Source: Streptomyces collinus Tu 365 (GTDB taxonomy: Bacteria > Actinomycetota > Actinomycetes > Streptomycetales > Streptomycetaceae). Taken from it: 64,000 nt of DNA. A model generated the notes under the pieces. That model saw only the letters and a program-made list of their open reading frames with translations, had not been told where the DNA came from and searched no databases. The DNA is taken from contig NC_021985.1 in assembly GCF_000444875.1 (NCBI RefSeq), positions 6,468,170 through 6,532,169 of the forward strand, given 5' to 3'. Below are positions 7,800 to 15,963 of the stretch, one piece after another. The position numbers and the translations under genes are program-made. The stretch's first letter is position 1, and each line of letters opens with the position of its first letter.

Positions 7800-9368
7800 A
7801 TGACCGCTGTCCTCGGGGAGAGCGTCGCCCGGGCCCTGTGCGACGACTGGGCCGCGCAGGCACCCGCCCCGTCCCGGGCCGGCCGCGGCCGTACCCCCGC
7901 CGACACCCCGCTGCGCGAGCTCTCGCACTGGGCGGCCACCCTGCGCCCCCAGCACATCCCCTGCCGGGTGCTGAAGCTCGCGGCCAGCCAGGTGCTGTCG
8001 CAGATCGCCTCCATCCGGGCCGGTCTCCAGCACCCCCTGGGCCGCAAGCTGGTCGCCGCCTTCGGACACCCCATGCAGCGCGACCCCCGGCAGGCGGCGG
8101 GCGTCTTCGCCGCGCTCGGCTCCTGGCTCAACCTGGACGACACCGCGTACGCCGGTCACCTGTCCAACTCCACGGTCGCCGTCCCGCTCGCGTTCGCCTA
8201 CGCCCGGCAGCTGGACGGGCTCTCGCTGCTGACCGCCGTGGTCGCCGCCAACGAGTGCGCGGCCCGCATCACCGCCTCGGCGACCCTGGGACCGCTGCGC
8301 GGCCAGAGCGCCGTGCACACCCACCTGGCCGGCGCCGTCGCCGGCCGCCTGCACTGCGACCGGGCCTCCGCCGGCCTCTTCGAGAACGCCTTCGGGCTGG
8401 CCTTCGCCATGCCCAACTGGCCGCTGATGCGCGCCTTCCTGGCCAGCGACGCCCGACTGTTCAACACGTTCACCCCGGTGCGCACCGCCATGGACGCCTG
8501 CGACGCGGCGCACGCCGGGCTGCGCGGCGCCCCGGACATCATGGAGCACAGCGACGGCTTCCTGGCCCGGTTCGCGACCGTGCCGCTGCCGCAGGCGGTG
8601 GCGAAGGGGCTGGGCCGCCGCTGGCACACCGACACCCTGTCGTTCAAGATGCACCCCGGCGGCCCCGGCATCGACGCGGCCGTGGACTGCGCCGCCGAGA
8701 TCCACCGCGAACTCGGCGCCGTGAAGCCCGGGGACGTGGCCGAGGTGGTCGTCGAGGCGTCCCTGTACACGCTGTTCGCGGGGGAGCGGGCCGCCCAGTA
8801 CGTCACCGGTCCCGGCTCCCCGCTGGGCGCGCTGGTGCTCGACGTGCCCTACCCGGTCGCCACCACCCTGCTCACCGGCGAGTTCTCGGTGGACGACTTC
8901 TCCTCGCCGCACGTGGACGACCTCGACCGCTGGGCGCTGGCCAAGCGGATCCGGCTGGAGCACGACACCGACATGACCCGCGAACTCTTCCTGTCCGACG
9001 CGCCGTTCGGCGAGGCGGTGCGCGAGGCGGGGGACCTGGCCGTGCCCTGGCTGCGCGGCTTCGGCGGGGACGAGCTGGTGGACCTGGTCGGCGCCGCGCG
9101 GGCCGACGACCGGGACTTCTCCCGGTCCACCAAGGCCACCGGCGCCCGGGTCACCGTACGGCTGACGGACGGCCGCACGGTCTCCCGCACCCGGCTGATC
9201 CCGGTGGGCGCCGCCGGCCCGGAGACCCGGGCGGGCCACGCCGACCTGGTGCGCGAGAAGTTCCTGTCGGTCGGCGGCTCGCAACAGGTCGCCGACACCG
9301 TCGGCCGCCTGCACCGGATGCGCCCCCGCGCGGTCCGCCGCTGGATCGAGACGGCCTTCCTGGACTAG
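7800..9368 (+). CDS. MmgE/PrpD family protein
   Basis: A 522-residue protein of the MmgE/PrpD fold (2-methylcitrate dehydratase, cis-aconitate decarboxylase, immunoglobulin-associated IRG1 superfamily). It has the N-terminal RELSHWAATLRPQHIPCRVLKLA helix region split by the family's all-alpha domain, then LDDTAYAGHLSNSTVAVPLAFA and a C-terminal alpha/beta lid with VTVRLTDGRTVSRTR. Members dehydrate or decarboxylate tricarboxylate-like acids. It lies at the end of a cluster, not beside prpB/prpC-type genes, so a dedicated biosynthetic dehydratase or decarboxylase is more likely than propionate catabolism. The ATG at 7800 has AAGGAAGG upstream. It converges closely with the DUF4279 gene at 9387. 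Confidence 0.82.
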   Translation: MTAVLGESVARALCDDWAAQAPAPSRAGRGRTPADTPLRELSHWAATLRPQHIPCRVLKLAASQVLSQIASIRAGLQHPLGRKLVAAFGHPMQRDPRQAAGVFAALGSWLNLDDTAYAGHLSNSTVAVPLAFAYARQLDGLSLLTAVVAANECAARITASATLGPLRGQSAVHTHLAGAVAGRLHCDRASAGLFENAFGLAFAMPNWPLMRAFLASDARLFNTFTPVRTAMDACDAAHAGLRGAPDIMEHSDGFLARFATVPLPQAVAKGLGRRWHTDTLSFKMHPGGPGIDAAVDCAAEIHRELGAVKPGDVAEVVVEASLYTLFAGERAAQYVTGPGSPLGALVLDVPYPVATTLLTGEFSVDDFSSPHVDDLDRWALAKRIRLEHDTDMTRELFLSDAPFGEAVREAGDLAVPWLRGFGGDELVDLVGAARADDRDFSRSTKATGARVTVRLTDGRTVSRTRLIPVGAAGPETRAGHADLVREKFLSVGGSQQVADTVGRLHRMRPRAVRRWIETAFLD

Positions 9369-9386
9369 TCCGAGGGGGGAGGGGGG

Positions 9387-9830
9387 TCAGCCGAGCCAGG
9401 CCAACGGGTCCTCCTCGTCCTCGCCGGAGGCCCGGACCGTCGTGAAGGTGACCGGGAGGCCCAGCTCCGCCAGACCGGCGAGCACGCCCGGGGAGAGGGC
9501 GAGCTTCGAACCGGACTCGGCGACGCCCGCCACGTCGACCTTCACCGACCGCCCCGCCTTCCTCAGCGCGTCGAGCGCCGGCCTGCGCGGGGTGAGGAGC
9601 GCGACGAGTTCGGCGGCCTGCTCGTCGGCGCTCGCCGAGTGCCGCTCGTCCACACTGAGCGTGGCCCAGCCGGGGCCGGAACAGACGTCCACGCCCTTGG
9701 CCGAGGAGAAATCGTCGCTGCCGGCGAGCCGCAACTCCGCGAGCAGAGAAGCGGAATCGACTTCCTGCCCCGACACGACCAGGGAGGTGCTCAAACTACC
9801 CCACGGCTTCAACGTCGTTCCACGTTCCAT
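9387..9830 (-). CDS. DUF4279 family protein (downstream copy)
   Basis: A 147-residue small cytoplasmic protein of the DUF4279 type, with STSLVVSGQEVDSASLLAELRLA near the N-terminus, a central WATLSVDERHSASADEQAAELVALL and the acidic tail SGEDEEDPLAWLG. Function is unknown; members are often immunity-like or orphan genes. It is the second of two adjacent DUF4279 genes (the first ends at 9860), separated by 29 bp and probably co-transcribed. The start at 9830 has no clear ribosome binding site, which fits coupling to the upstream copy. Confidence 0.75.
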   Translation of the reverse strand: MERGTTLKPWGSLSTSLVVSGQEVDSASLLAELRLAGSDDFSSAKGVDVCSGPGWATLSVDERHSASADEQAAELVALLTPRRPALDALRKAGRSVKVDVAGVAESGSKLALSPGVLAGLAELGLPVTFTTVRASGEDEEDPLAWLG

Positions 9831-9859
9831 TCATGTCGATCAGTAGTAATCGGCGTCAC

Positions 9860-10288
9860 TCAGCGCTCGTTCATATTCGCCGCGACCCGGAGCGGGAAAC
9901 CCAGAAGCGCGAGACGCCTGAGTTCCTCCGGGTGGAGGGTGAGGCTGCAGTCGTTTCCGGCGAATCCGTAGATGCCGACGATCACCTCGTAGCCCTGCTC
10001 GGCCAGTCGCACGAGCTCGGCCCGCTTGCTCTCCGCCGTCGAGAGGATGGTGTCCAGCCGTTCGTGGAAGTCCCGGCTGACGTCGGAGCCGCAGTCGACG
10101 CCCCACTCCCCGTCGACCTCGTCCGGACGGCTCCACCTGCTGGGTCCCGGCTCGCGCACACCGGTGGGCTCGACACCGAGGAAGGACGTGATCTCCGCGG
10201 GCCGGAGGTCGGCTCCCTTGACGACGAGCGACACCTGCGTCAACACCCACTGGCGCTTTTCCCCGTTCTCGGACACGCTCGCCATCAT
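9860..10288 (-). CDS. DUF4279 family protein (upstream copy)
   Basis: A 142-residue DUF4279-like protein. It carries VLTQVSLVVKGADLRPAEITSFLG, then GPSRWSRPDEVDGEWGVD and the C-terminal SLTLHPEELRRLALLGFPLRVA. It shares the layout of its neighbour at 9387 but little identity, so the pair is an old duplication. The start is ambiguous: GTG 10291, ATG 10288 and ATG 10285 are in frame, and none has a good Shine-Dalgarno. I used ATG 10288. Function unknown. Confidence 0.75.
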   Translation of the reverse strand: MMASVSENGEKRQWVLTQVSLVVKGADLRPAEITSFLGVEPTGVREPGPSRWSRPDEVDGEWGVDCGSDVSRDFHERLDTILSTAESKRAELVRLAEQGYEVIVGIYGFAGNDCSLTLHPEELRRLALLGFPLRVAANMNER

Positions 10289-10320
10289 CACACCGGCGCG
10301 TCGGCACGGACAACGCCGTT

Positions 10321-11643
10321 CTACGAGGCCTCGGTGGCCCGCCCACGTCCACCCGCGTCCCGGGCCCGGCGTCCCGGCCGGCAGGGACCGGCCGGTACGG
10401 TGCCGTGCGCCACGTACAGACGGACCGCGTCGTACAGCCGGTAGCGGACCCGCCCGGCCCGGTCCGGCTCGCCCGCCCGGACCAGCTGCCGGTGCAGCAG
10501 GTCCTCCAGCAGGTCCATGGCCTGCCGCCGGGACGGGGACAGCAGGGAGACCACGTCCTCGAACCAGAACTCCCTCTCGATCTCGCTCAGTTCATGGAGG
10601 GCGGCGCGGGACGCCGGCGGCAGCGGGCGGTAGTAGGCGGCCACGCTCGCGTCCAGGGAGAGGTCGCCGACCCGCAGCGCACCCAGCCGCTCACCCTCCT
10701 CGGCCAGCCGGTCCGCGAGGTCGGCGAGGCCGCGGTGCGGGCGTGCGGTGAGCCACAGGCCCGCGATGTGCAGCGCCAGCGGCAGCCCGGCGCAGGACCG
10801 CACGATGCGCAGGGCCGCCGGCCGTTGCGCCGCGGTCCGCCGGGCACCTGCCAGGTCGGCGAGCATCCGGTAGGCGTCACCGGACTCCAGCGGGCCGACG
10901 GGGGCACGGAACTGCTCGGGCAGCGCCGACAGTTCACGGCGGGCGGCCACCAGCACGGCGCTGCGCCCGCCGTCCACGAGCAGGGGCCGGACCTGCGCCT
11001 CGGAGACGGCGTTGTCCAGGACCACGAGCACCCGGCGACCGCTGAGCGCGTCCCGCAGCCGGGCGCGTGCCTCCTCCGGATCGCGCGCGGCGACGGCGTC
11101 GCCCAGCGAACGCAGGATGCGGCGCACCAGCAGATCCGGGGTGAAGGGCCGGCAGGACGCGGGGTGCAGGTCGACGTAGAGCTGCCCGTCCGGGAACCGG
11201 TCGCGCACCGCGTGGGCGGTGTGCAGCACCAGCGCGGTCTTCCCGGCGCCCGGTGGCCCGACGACCACCGCGGGTCCGCCGGGCCCGGGGAGGCGGGCCG
11301 CCAGCGTCTCCACCAGCCGCTCCCGGCCCACCAGCCGGCGGCGGGGCGCCGCGGGCAGTTCGGCGGGGCCGGCCCGGGGCGCCCGCGCGGGCGGCTGCTC
11401 CCCCCGGGGCAGCCGTAACAGGCGCCGGGTCTCGCCCGGTGCCAGCTCCAGCGCCTCGGCCAGCAGGACGAGGGACTGCCTGCGGGGCCGGGCGGTGTGC
11501 CCGGTCTCCAGGTTGCGTATGGCCCGCACGCTCAGCCCCGAGCGCACCGCGAGCTCATCCTGGGTGAGGCAGGCCGCCTCCCGGGCTCGCACCAGCGCGA
11601 CGGCGAGCGTCGGCCCGGGCCCGGCGGGGTGCGGGTCGCTCAC
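10321..11643 (-). CDS. XRE-HTH plus NB-ARC (AfsR-like ATPase) regulator
   Basis: A 440-residue predicted transcriptional regulator. An N-terminal XRE helix-turn-helix (about residues 12-70: LTQDELAVRSGLSVRAIRNL) is followed by an NB-ARC/STAND ATPase. The ATPase has Walker A VVGPPGAGKTALV, Walker B RVLVVLDNAVS and the GLPLAL motif (CAGLPLALHIAG). The TPR or WD repeats typical of full-length AfsR/STAND proteins are missing, so the ligand-sensing part is short or absent. The GTG start at 11643 overlaps the TGA of the DasR-like gene by 4 bp (GTGA), so the two are translationally coupled. This pairing is unusual. It may let an ATP-dependent switch modulate the amino-sugar regulon, or regulate the neighbouring cluster. 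Confidence 0.85.
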   Translation of the reverse strand: MSDPHPAGPGPTLAVALVRAREAACLTQDELAVRSGLSVRAIRNLETGHTARPRRQSLVLLAEALELAPGETRRLLRLPRGEQPPARAPRAGPAELPAAPRRRLVGRERLVETLAARLPGPGGPAVVVGPPGAGKTALVLHTAHAVRDRFPDGQLYVDLHPASCRPFTPDLLVRRILRSLGDAVAARDPEEARARLRDALSGRRVLVVLDNAVSEAQVRPLLVDGGRSAVLVAARRELSALPEQFRAPVGPLESGDAYRMLADLAGARRTAAQRPAALRIVRSCAGLPLALHIAGLWLTARPHRGLADLADRLAEEGERLGALRVGDLSLDASVAAYYRPLPPASRAALHELSEIEREFWFEDVVSLLSPSRRQAMDLLEDLLHRQLVRAGEPDRAGRVRYRLYDAVRLYVAHGTVPAGPCRPGRRARDAGGRGRATEAS

Positions 11644-12437
11644 CCGTTCTCCCGGGCGCGGCCGGCGGACGGTCCGGCCACGGGGCGGCGCAGCGCGGCG
11701 ACGAACTTGTAGCGGGAGCCCCGGTACACCGAGCGCACCCACTCCACCGGTGTGCCGTCGGCGTCCCGCGAGTGCCGCGACAGCAGCAGCATCGGCAGGC
11801 CCACGTCGGTGGCGAGCAGATGGGCCTCGCGCGGGGTGGACAGCGAGGTCTCGATCGTCTCGTCCGCCTCGACGAGATGGACGCCGTACACCTCGGCCAG
11901 GGCCGTGTACAGCGACGGGTGGGTGGTGAGCCACTGGCGCAGCCCGGGGAAGCGGCGCCCGGACAGGTGGGTGGTCTCGATCGCCATGGGGTCGCCGCTG
12001 GCCAGCCGCAGCCGCTCGATGCGCAGGACGCGGTCGCCGACCTCGATGCCGAGCAGTTCGGCGAGCCCCGCGTCCGCCGCGATCTCGCCGATGTCCAGCA
12101 CCTGCGAGGCCGGCTCCAGTCCCTGGGCGCGCATGTCCTCGGTGTGCGAGGTGAGTTGCAGGGTCCGGTACAGCTTGGGCTGGGCCACGAAGGTGCCCTT
12201 GCCCTGGATGCGGTCGAGCCGGCCCTCGCCGACCAGTTCCTGCAGGGCCTGCCGGATGGTGGTGCGGGAGGTGCCGAACCGGACGGCCAGCAGCCGCTCC
12301 GCCGGCATGGCCGAGCCCGGCTGGAGCGCCTGGGTGATCTCCAGGACCTGCTGTTTGATCCGGTAGTACTTCGGCACGCGCGCGGCGCGGCGGGGCGCCC
12401 CCCTGGAGTGCTGGGCGCTGCTGACGTCGGTGGCCAT
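11640..12437 (-). CDS. dasR-like: GntR/HutC-family repressor, DasR-like (probable paralogue)
   Basis: A 265-residue DNA-binding regulator. A GntR winged helix is at ~20-90 (YYRIKQQVLEITQAL, TSRTTIRQALQELVGEGRLD, IQGKGTFV) and a UTRA effector domain at ~100-245 (EDMRAQGLEPASQVLDIG, DPMAIETTHLS, VEWVRSVYRGSRYKFVA). These segments match S. coelicolor DasR as I remember it, including MATDVSSA near the start, but with many substitutions in the recognition region. DasR binds GlcN-6-P/GlcNAc-6-P and represses amino-sugar and antibiotic genes. ATG 12437 has GGGAAGG upstream and matches the DasR N-terminus; the in-frame ATG at 12485 would be too early. It diverges from dasABCD-like genes and is coupled to the NB-ARC gene downstream. 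The core dasR of Streptomyces normally lies far from the SCO5998-6013 region, so this may be a second copy. Confidence 0.88.
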   Translation of the reverse strand: MATDVSSAQHSRGAPRRAARVPKYYRIKQQVLEITQALQPGSAMPAERLLAVRFGTSRTTIRQALQELVGEGRLDRIQGKGTFVAQPKLYRTLQLTSHTEDMRAQGLEPASQVLDIGEIAADAGLAELLGIEVGDRVLRIERLRLASGDPMAIETTHLSGRRFPGLRQWLTTHPSLYTALAEVYGVHLVEADETIETSLSTPREAHLLATDVGLPMLLLSRHSRDADGTPVEWVRSVYRGSRYKFVAALRRPVAGPSAGRARENG

Positions 12438-12471
12438 GCCTGCCTTCCCGGCCGAGTGTGTGGGGGCTCCC

Positions 12472-12500
12472 GTTATAGCGACCAACTGCCCTATGGTCTA
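12472..12500 (-). promoter_or_regulatory. Predicted promoter of the DasR-like gene
   Basis: On the minus strand a -10 TATAAC (12477-12472) lies 17 bp from a -35-like TAGACC (12500-12495). The -35 falls inside operator A, so the protein would block its own promoter. Confidence 0.5.
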
Positions 12501-12506
12501 GTCCAA
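12493..12506. promoter_or_regulatory. DasR-like operator A
   Basis: ATGGTCTAGTCCAA matches the core of the DasR responsive element (TGGTCTAGACCA) with one base change. It overlaps the predicted -35 of the DasR-like gene. Confidence 0.75.
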
Positions 12507-12516
12507 CTGAGGTCGA

Positions 12517-12530
12517 CAGGTCTAGTCCAG
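12517..12530. promoter_or_regulatory. DasR-like operator B
   Basis: CAGGTCTAGTCCAG is a second GGTCTAG-cored near-palindrome, offset 24 bp from operator A. Confidence 0.7.
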
Positions 12531-12608
12531 CAGGCGCGCCGGTCGCAAGGGGATGGGCGCGCTCCGGTGACTTTCTCGTAACGGCCCGGATCGTCTTCCG
12601 AACCACCC

Positions 12609-12637
12609 TTGACACCTCAAAAGGTCTAGGCCAAGCT
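12609..12637 (+). promoter_or_regulatory. Promoter of the dasA-like gene with operator C in the spacer
   Basis: TTGACA (12609-12614) and a weak -10 CAAGCT (12632-12637) are 17 bp apart. The spacer contains AAGGTCTAGGCCAA (12621-12634), a DasR-like operator. Repressor binding there would exclude RNA polymerase. The promoter at 17620 has the same design. Confidence 0.68.
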
Positions 12638-12644
12638 CCAGCGT

Positions 12645-12660
12645 ACTGGTCTACACCATT
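12645..12660. promoter_or_regulatory. DasR-like operator D
   Basis: ACTGGTCTACACCATT is the closest of the set to the dre consensus. It is offset 24 bp from operator C and lies just downstream of the predicted dasA transcription start. A/B and C/D therefore form two pairs with the same 24-bp spacing. Confidence 0.75.
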
Positions 12661-12754
12661 AGTGGCCAGGTCCCGAGCCCTACGTGCAACAGCGTCGTAC
12701 GCAGGTCACCGCCGAGGGCGTGGGGGGATAAGTGGCATCCCTGAGGAGGGTGGC

Positions 12755-14035
12755 GTGAAGCGCAAGCTTGCTGCCGCGATCGTGATCGCGGGCATGATGG
12801 TCTCCGTCTCGGCGTGCGGCGGCGACGACGGCAAGGACACGGGCAAGAACGCGGGACCGGACAGCTTCAAGGGCCAGACCCTGACGGTCTGGACGATGGA
12901 CGGCTCCGCTCCGCCCCAGTGGTCCAAGGACGTGCAGGCCGCCTTCGAGAAGAAGACCGGCGCGAAGCTGAAGTTCGAGATCCAGAAGTGGGACGGGATC
13001 CAGCAGAAGATCACCACCGCCCTCTCCGAGTCCAACCCGCCGGACGTCATCGAGGTCGGCAACACCCAGACCCCCGCGTACGCGGCCACCGGCGGTCTCG
13101 CCGAACTGGGCGACCTCAAGCAGCAGATCGGCTCGGACTGGACCCCGTCGGTCTCCCAGTCCTCCGTGTACGAGGGCAAGCAGTACGCCGCCCCGTGGTA
13201 CTTCGCCAACCGCGTCGTGATCTACAACAAGAAGATCTGGGCCAAGGCCGGCATCAAGGACACCCCGAAGACCCGTGCGGACTTCTACAAGGACCTGGAC
13301 ACGATCGGCAAGAAGACCGACGCCGAGCCGCTCTACCTGCCGGGCCAGAACTGGTACTTCTTCGACGGCCTGACCATCGGCCAGGGTGCCGACCTGGTGA
13401 AGAAGGCGGGCGACAAGTACGTCTCCAACCTCGCTGACCCCAAGGTCACCGCGGCCATGGAGATCTACAAGAAGTACGCCTCCTACTCCAAGGCCCCCAA
13501 GGACAAGGACGAGGCCACCCCGCAGCAGGCCACGATCTTCGCCAAGGGCAAGACCGGCGCCTTCATCGGCATGGGCTGGGAGGCCGGCACGGCGATCCAG
13601 GCCAACAAGGCCATCGAGAAGGACCTCGGCTACTTCACCATCCCGGGCGAGACGGCCGACAAGCCCGAGGGCGTCTTCCTCGGCGGCTCCAACCTGGCGG
13701 TCGCCCAGGGCAGCAAGAAGCAGGCCCTGGCCAAGGAGTTCCTGAAGATCGCCCTGTCCGACCAGTTCGAGGGCCAGCTGGCCAAGCTCAACGGCGTCAT
13801 CCCGAACAAGGAGTCCCTGGAGAGCAACCTCAAGGGCAACGGCGCCGCCGAGGCCGCCGCCCCCGGCGCGGCGGCCGGTGGCACCACCCCGCTGATCCCC
13901 GCGTGGGCCGCGGTGGAGAACACCCCCAACCCGATCAAGTCCTACATGACCGCGGTGCTGAACGGTAAGGCCCCGGCGGACGCGGCCAAGCAGGTCGAGG
14001 CCGAGATCAACAAGCGCCTGGCGCAGCAGAACTGA
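12755..14035 (+). CDS. dasA-like: DasA-like chitobiose/GlcNAc-type sugar-binding lipoprotein
   Basis: A 426-residue extracytoplasmic solute-binding protein of ABC family CUT1. The signal peptide ends in the lipobox VSAC with Cys21 as lipid anchor. Segments match DasA as I know it: LKFEIQKWDGIQQKITTALS, PPDVIEVGNTQT, AAPWYFANRVVIYNKK, LPGQNWYFFDGLTIGQGADL and GWEAGTAI. DasA binds N,N'-diacetylchitobiose. GTG 12755 was chosen because GAGGAGG lies at 12743-12749 and the protein then begins with the lysine-rich signal peptide; upstream in-frame codons would add a non-signal extension. It leads the operon with permeases and a GH3 hexosaminidase. A hairpin follows, which probably gives the binding protein higher mRNA levels than the permeases. 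Confidence 0.9.
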   Translation: MKRKLAAAIVIAGMMVSVSACGGDDGKDTGKNAGPDSFKGQTLTVWTMDGSAPPQWSKDVQAAFEKKTGAKLKFEIQKWDGIQQKITTALSESNPPDVIEVGNTQTPAYAATGGLAELGDLKQQIGSDWTPSVSQSSVYEGKQYAAPWYFANRVVIYNKKIWAKAGIKDTPKTRADFYKDLDTIGKKTDAEPLYLPGQNWYFFDGLTIGQGADLVKKAGDKYVSNLADPKVTAAMEIYKKYASYSKAPKDKDEATPQQATIFAKGKTGAFIGMGWEAGTAIQANKAIEKDLGYFTIPGETADKPEGVFLGGSNLAVAQGSKKQALAKEFLKIALSDQFEGQLAKLNGVIPNKESLESNLKGNGAAEAAAPGAAAGGTTPLIPAWAAVENTPNPIKSYMTAVLNGKAPADAAKQVEAEINKRLAQQN

Positions 14036-14043
14036 TGACCCGC

Positions 14044-14073
14044 GCCGGGGGGTGTCGGCGGACACCCCCCGGC
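14044..14073 (+). terminator. Intra-operon hairpin after the dasA-like gene
   Basis: A perfect 13-bp stem (14044-14056 with 14061-14073) with a GGCG loop starts 8 bp after the stop. It is probably a partial terminator or RNA stabiliser, common after binding-protein genes. Confidence 0.75.
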
Positions 14074-14137
14074 TCAGTCGTTCGTACGGCCGGTACGACA
14101 GGCACGGCCGGTACCGCCACGGAAGAGATGGCAACTC

Positions 14138-15136
14138 ATGTCAGTGCAGACCGAAGGCACGGACACGGCCGGGGGGCCCGCTGTCCACAAGGCCCGGACA
14201 CCGGGGCCGCCCAGGGACGCCGACCACGGCTCCGGGTCCCCGTCCCGCCGCGGTGGCGCCGCCCCCTACCTGCTCCTGCTGCCCGCGCTGCTGGCCACGC
14301 TGGTCCTGCTGGGCTGGCCCCTGGTCAAGAACGGCATGCTGTCGTTCCAGAACCTCAATCCGCGCCAGCTCATCCAGCACCTCACCGAGTGGAACGGATT
14401 CGACAACTACAAGGAGGTCCTGACCGGTTCGGACTTCTGGCACGTCGTCGAGCGCTCCCTGGTCTTCACCGCGATCAACGTCGTCCTGATCATGGTCATC
14501 GGCACCCTGGTCGGACTGCTCCTGGCCCGCCTCGGCAGGAGGATGCGGCTGCTGCTCATGGTCGGGCTCGTCCTCGCCTGGGCCATGCCGATCCTCGCGT
14601 CCACCACGGTCTACCAGTGGCTGTTCGCCCAGCGCTTCGGCGTCGTCAACTGGGTGCTGGACAAGCTGGGCTGGCACTCCATGGCCGACTACAACTGGAC
14701 CGGCGGCCAGGTCTCCACGTTCACCGTGATCATCCTGCTGCTCGTCTGGCAGTCGGTCCCGTTCGTGGCGATCAACCTCTACGCCGCCACCACCACGATC
14801 CCCAGGGAGCTGTACGAGGCCGCGTCCCTGGACGGCGCCGGTGCCTGGCAGAGCTTCACCTCGGTGACCTTCCCCTTCCTGCGGCCCTTCCTGTACGCCA
14901 CGACCTTCCTCGAGGTCATCTGGATCTTCAAGGCGTTCCCGCAGATCTTCGCGATCAACGAGGGCGGCCCCGACCACCTCACCGAGACGCTGCCGATCTA
15001 CGCCTTCGTCCAGGGCGTCGGCAACCAGCACTTCGGCGTCGGCGCGGCCATCTCGTTCCTGACCATCCTGGTGCTGCTCGTCATGACCTCGTACTACCTG
15101 CGCATGGTGCTCAAGCAAGAGGAGGACGAGCTGTGA
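14138..15136 (+). CDS. dasB-like: DasB-like sugar ABC transporter permease
   Basis: A 332-residue inner-membrane permease (MalF/UgpA-type) with about six TM helices after a Pro/Ser-rich cytoplasmic N-terminus. The first TM is LLLLPALLATLVLLGWPLV. The EAA loop that docks the ATPase reads ELYEAASLDGAGAWQSFTSVTFPFLRP. It forms the translocation pore with the next gene and receives substrate from the lipoprotein upstream. No ATPase gene is in the locus, as in the native das operon, where the shared ATPase MsiK serves. Start ATG 14138 has GGAAGAGATGG upstream. Its stop overlaps the next start by 4 bp. Confidence 0.9.
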   Translation: MSVQTEGTDTAGGPAVHKARTPGPPRDADHGSGSPSRRGGAAPYLLLLPALLATLVLLGWPLVKNGMLSFQNLNPRQLIQHLTEWNGFDNYKEVLTGSDFWHVVERSLVFTAINVVLIMVIGTLVGLLLARLGRRMRLLLMVGLVLAWAMPILASTTVYQWLFAQRFGVVNWVLDKLGWHSMADYNWTGGQVSTFTVIILLLVWQSVPFVAINLYAATTTIPRELYEAASLDGAGAWQSFTSVTFPFLRPFLYATTFLEVIWIFKAFPQIFAINEGGPDHLTETLPIYAFVQGVGNQHFGVGAAISFLTILVLLVMTSYYLRMVLKQEEDEL

Positions 15137-15963
15137 AGCGCTCGCTCGCCGGCCGGGTGTGGCCCAACGCGACCGCCGCCGTTCTCTTCGTCGGCTTCGT
15201 GTTCCCCGTCTACTGGATGTTCGCGACGGCCTTCAAGCCGACCGGCGACATCATCTCCGAGAACCCGGTGTGGTTCCCGACGAACGTCACCCTCAGCCAC
15301 TTCAAGAAGGCCGTCGACGCGGACAACTTCTGGACGCTGGTCGGCAACTCCGTCACCGTGACGCTCTGTTCGGTGGTCTTCTCCCTCGTCATCGCCCTGT
15401 TCGCCGCCTTCGCGCTCGCGCGGATGCGGTTCCGGGGCCGGCGCGGGCTCATCGTGACGTTCATGCTGGCGCAGATGGCCCCCTGGGAGGTCATGATCAT
15501 CGCCATGTACATGATCGTCCGGGACAACGACGTGCTCGACAGCCTGGTCCCGCTCACCGTGTTCTACACGATGATGGTGCTGCCGCTGACGATCCTGACG
15601 CTGCGCGGCTACGTCGCCGCCGTGCCCAAGGAGCTGGAGGAGTCCGCGATGGTCGACGGCTGCACCCGCATCCAGGCCTTCCGCAGGGTGATCTTCCCGC
15701 TGCTCGCGCCCGGCCTCATGGCCACCTCGCTGTTCGGCTTCATCACGGCATGGAACGAGTTCCCGCTCGTCCTGATCCTCAACAAGGACAACGAGAAGCA
15801 GACCCTGCCGCTGTGGCTGTCGCAGTTCCAGACCGCCTTCGGTGACGACTGGGGCGCCACCATGGCAGCCTCGTCCCTGTTCGCGCTGCCCATCCTGATC
15901 CTCTTCATCTTCCTGCAACGCAAGGCTGTCAGCGGTCTCACCGACGGCGCCGTGAAGGGATGA
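15133..15963 (+). CDS. dasC-like: DasC-like sugar ABC transporter permease
   Basis: A 276-residue MalG-type permease with about six TM helices and the EAA loop KELEESAMVDGCTRIQAFRRVIFPLL. It is the second half of the das-type pore. GTG 15133 overlaps the dasB-like TGA (GTGA), so translation is coupled. The C-terminus overlaps the glycosidase start by 4 bp (ATGA). The N-terminus is short and basic before TM1, as expected for a cytoplasmic start. Confidence 0.9.
   Translation: MKRSLAGRVWPNATAAVLFVGFVFPVYWMFATAFKPTGDIISENPVWFPTNVTLSHFKKAVDADNFWTLVGNSVTVTLCSVVFSLVIALFAAFALARMRFRGRRGLIVTFMLAQMAPWEVMIIAMYMIVRDNDVLDSLVPLTVFYTMMVLPLTILTLRGYVAAVPKELEESAMVDGCTRIQAFRRVIFPLLAPGLMATSLFGFITAWNEFPLVLILNKDNEKQTLPLWLSQFQTAFGDDWGATMAASSLFALPILILFIFLQRKAVSGLTDGAVKG

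Noticed and set aside
10321..12615. Minus-strand frame extending the NB-ARC regulator across the DasR-like gene
   Set aside because: The XRE domain begins right after GTG 11643, and the upstream part overlaps the clear GntR reading frame.
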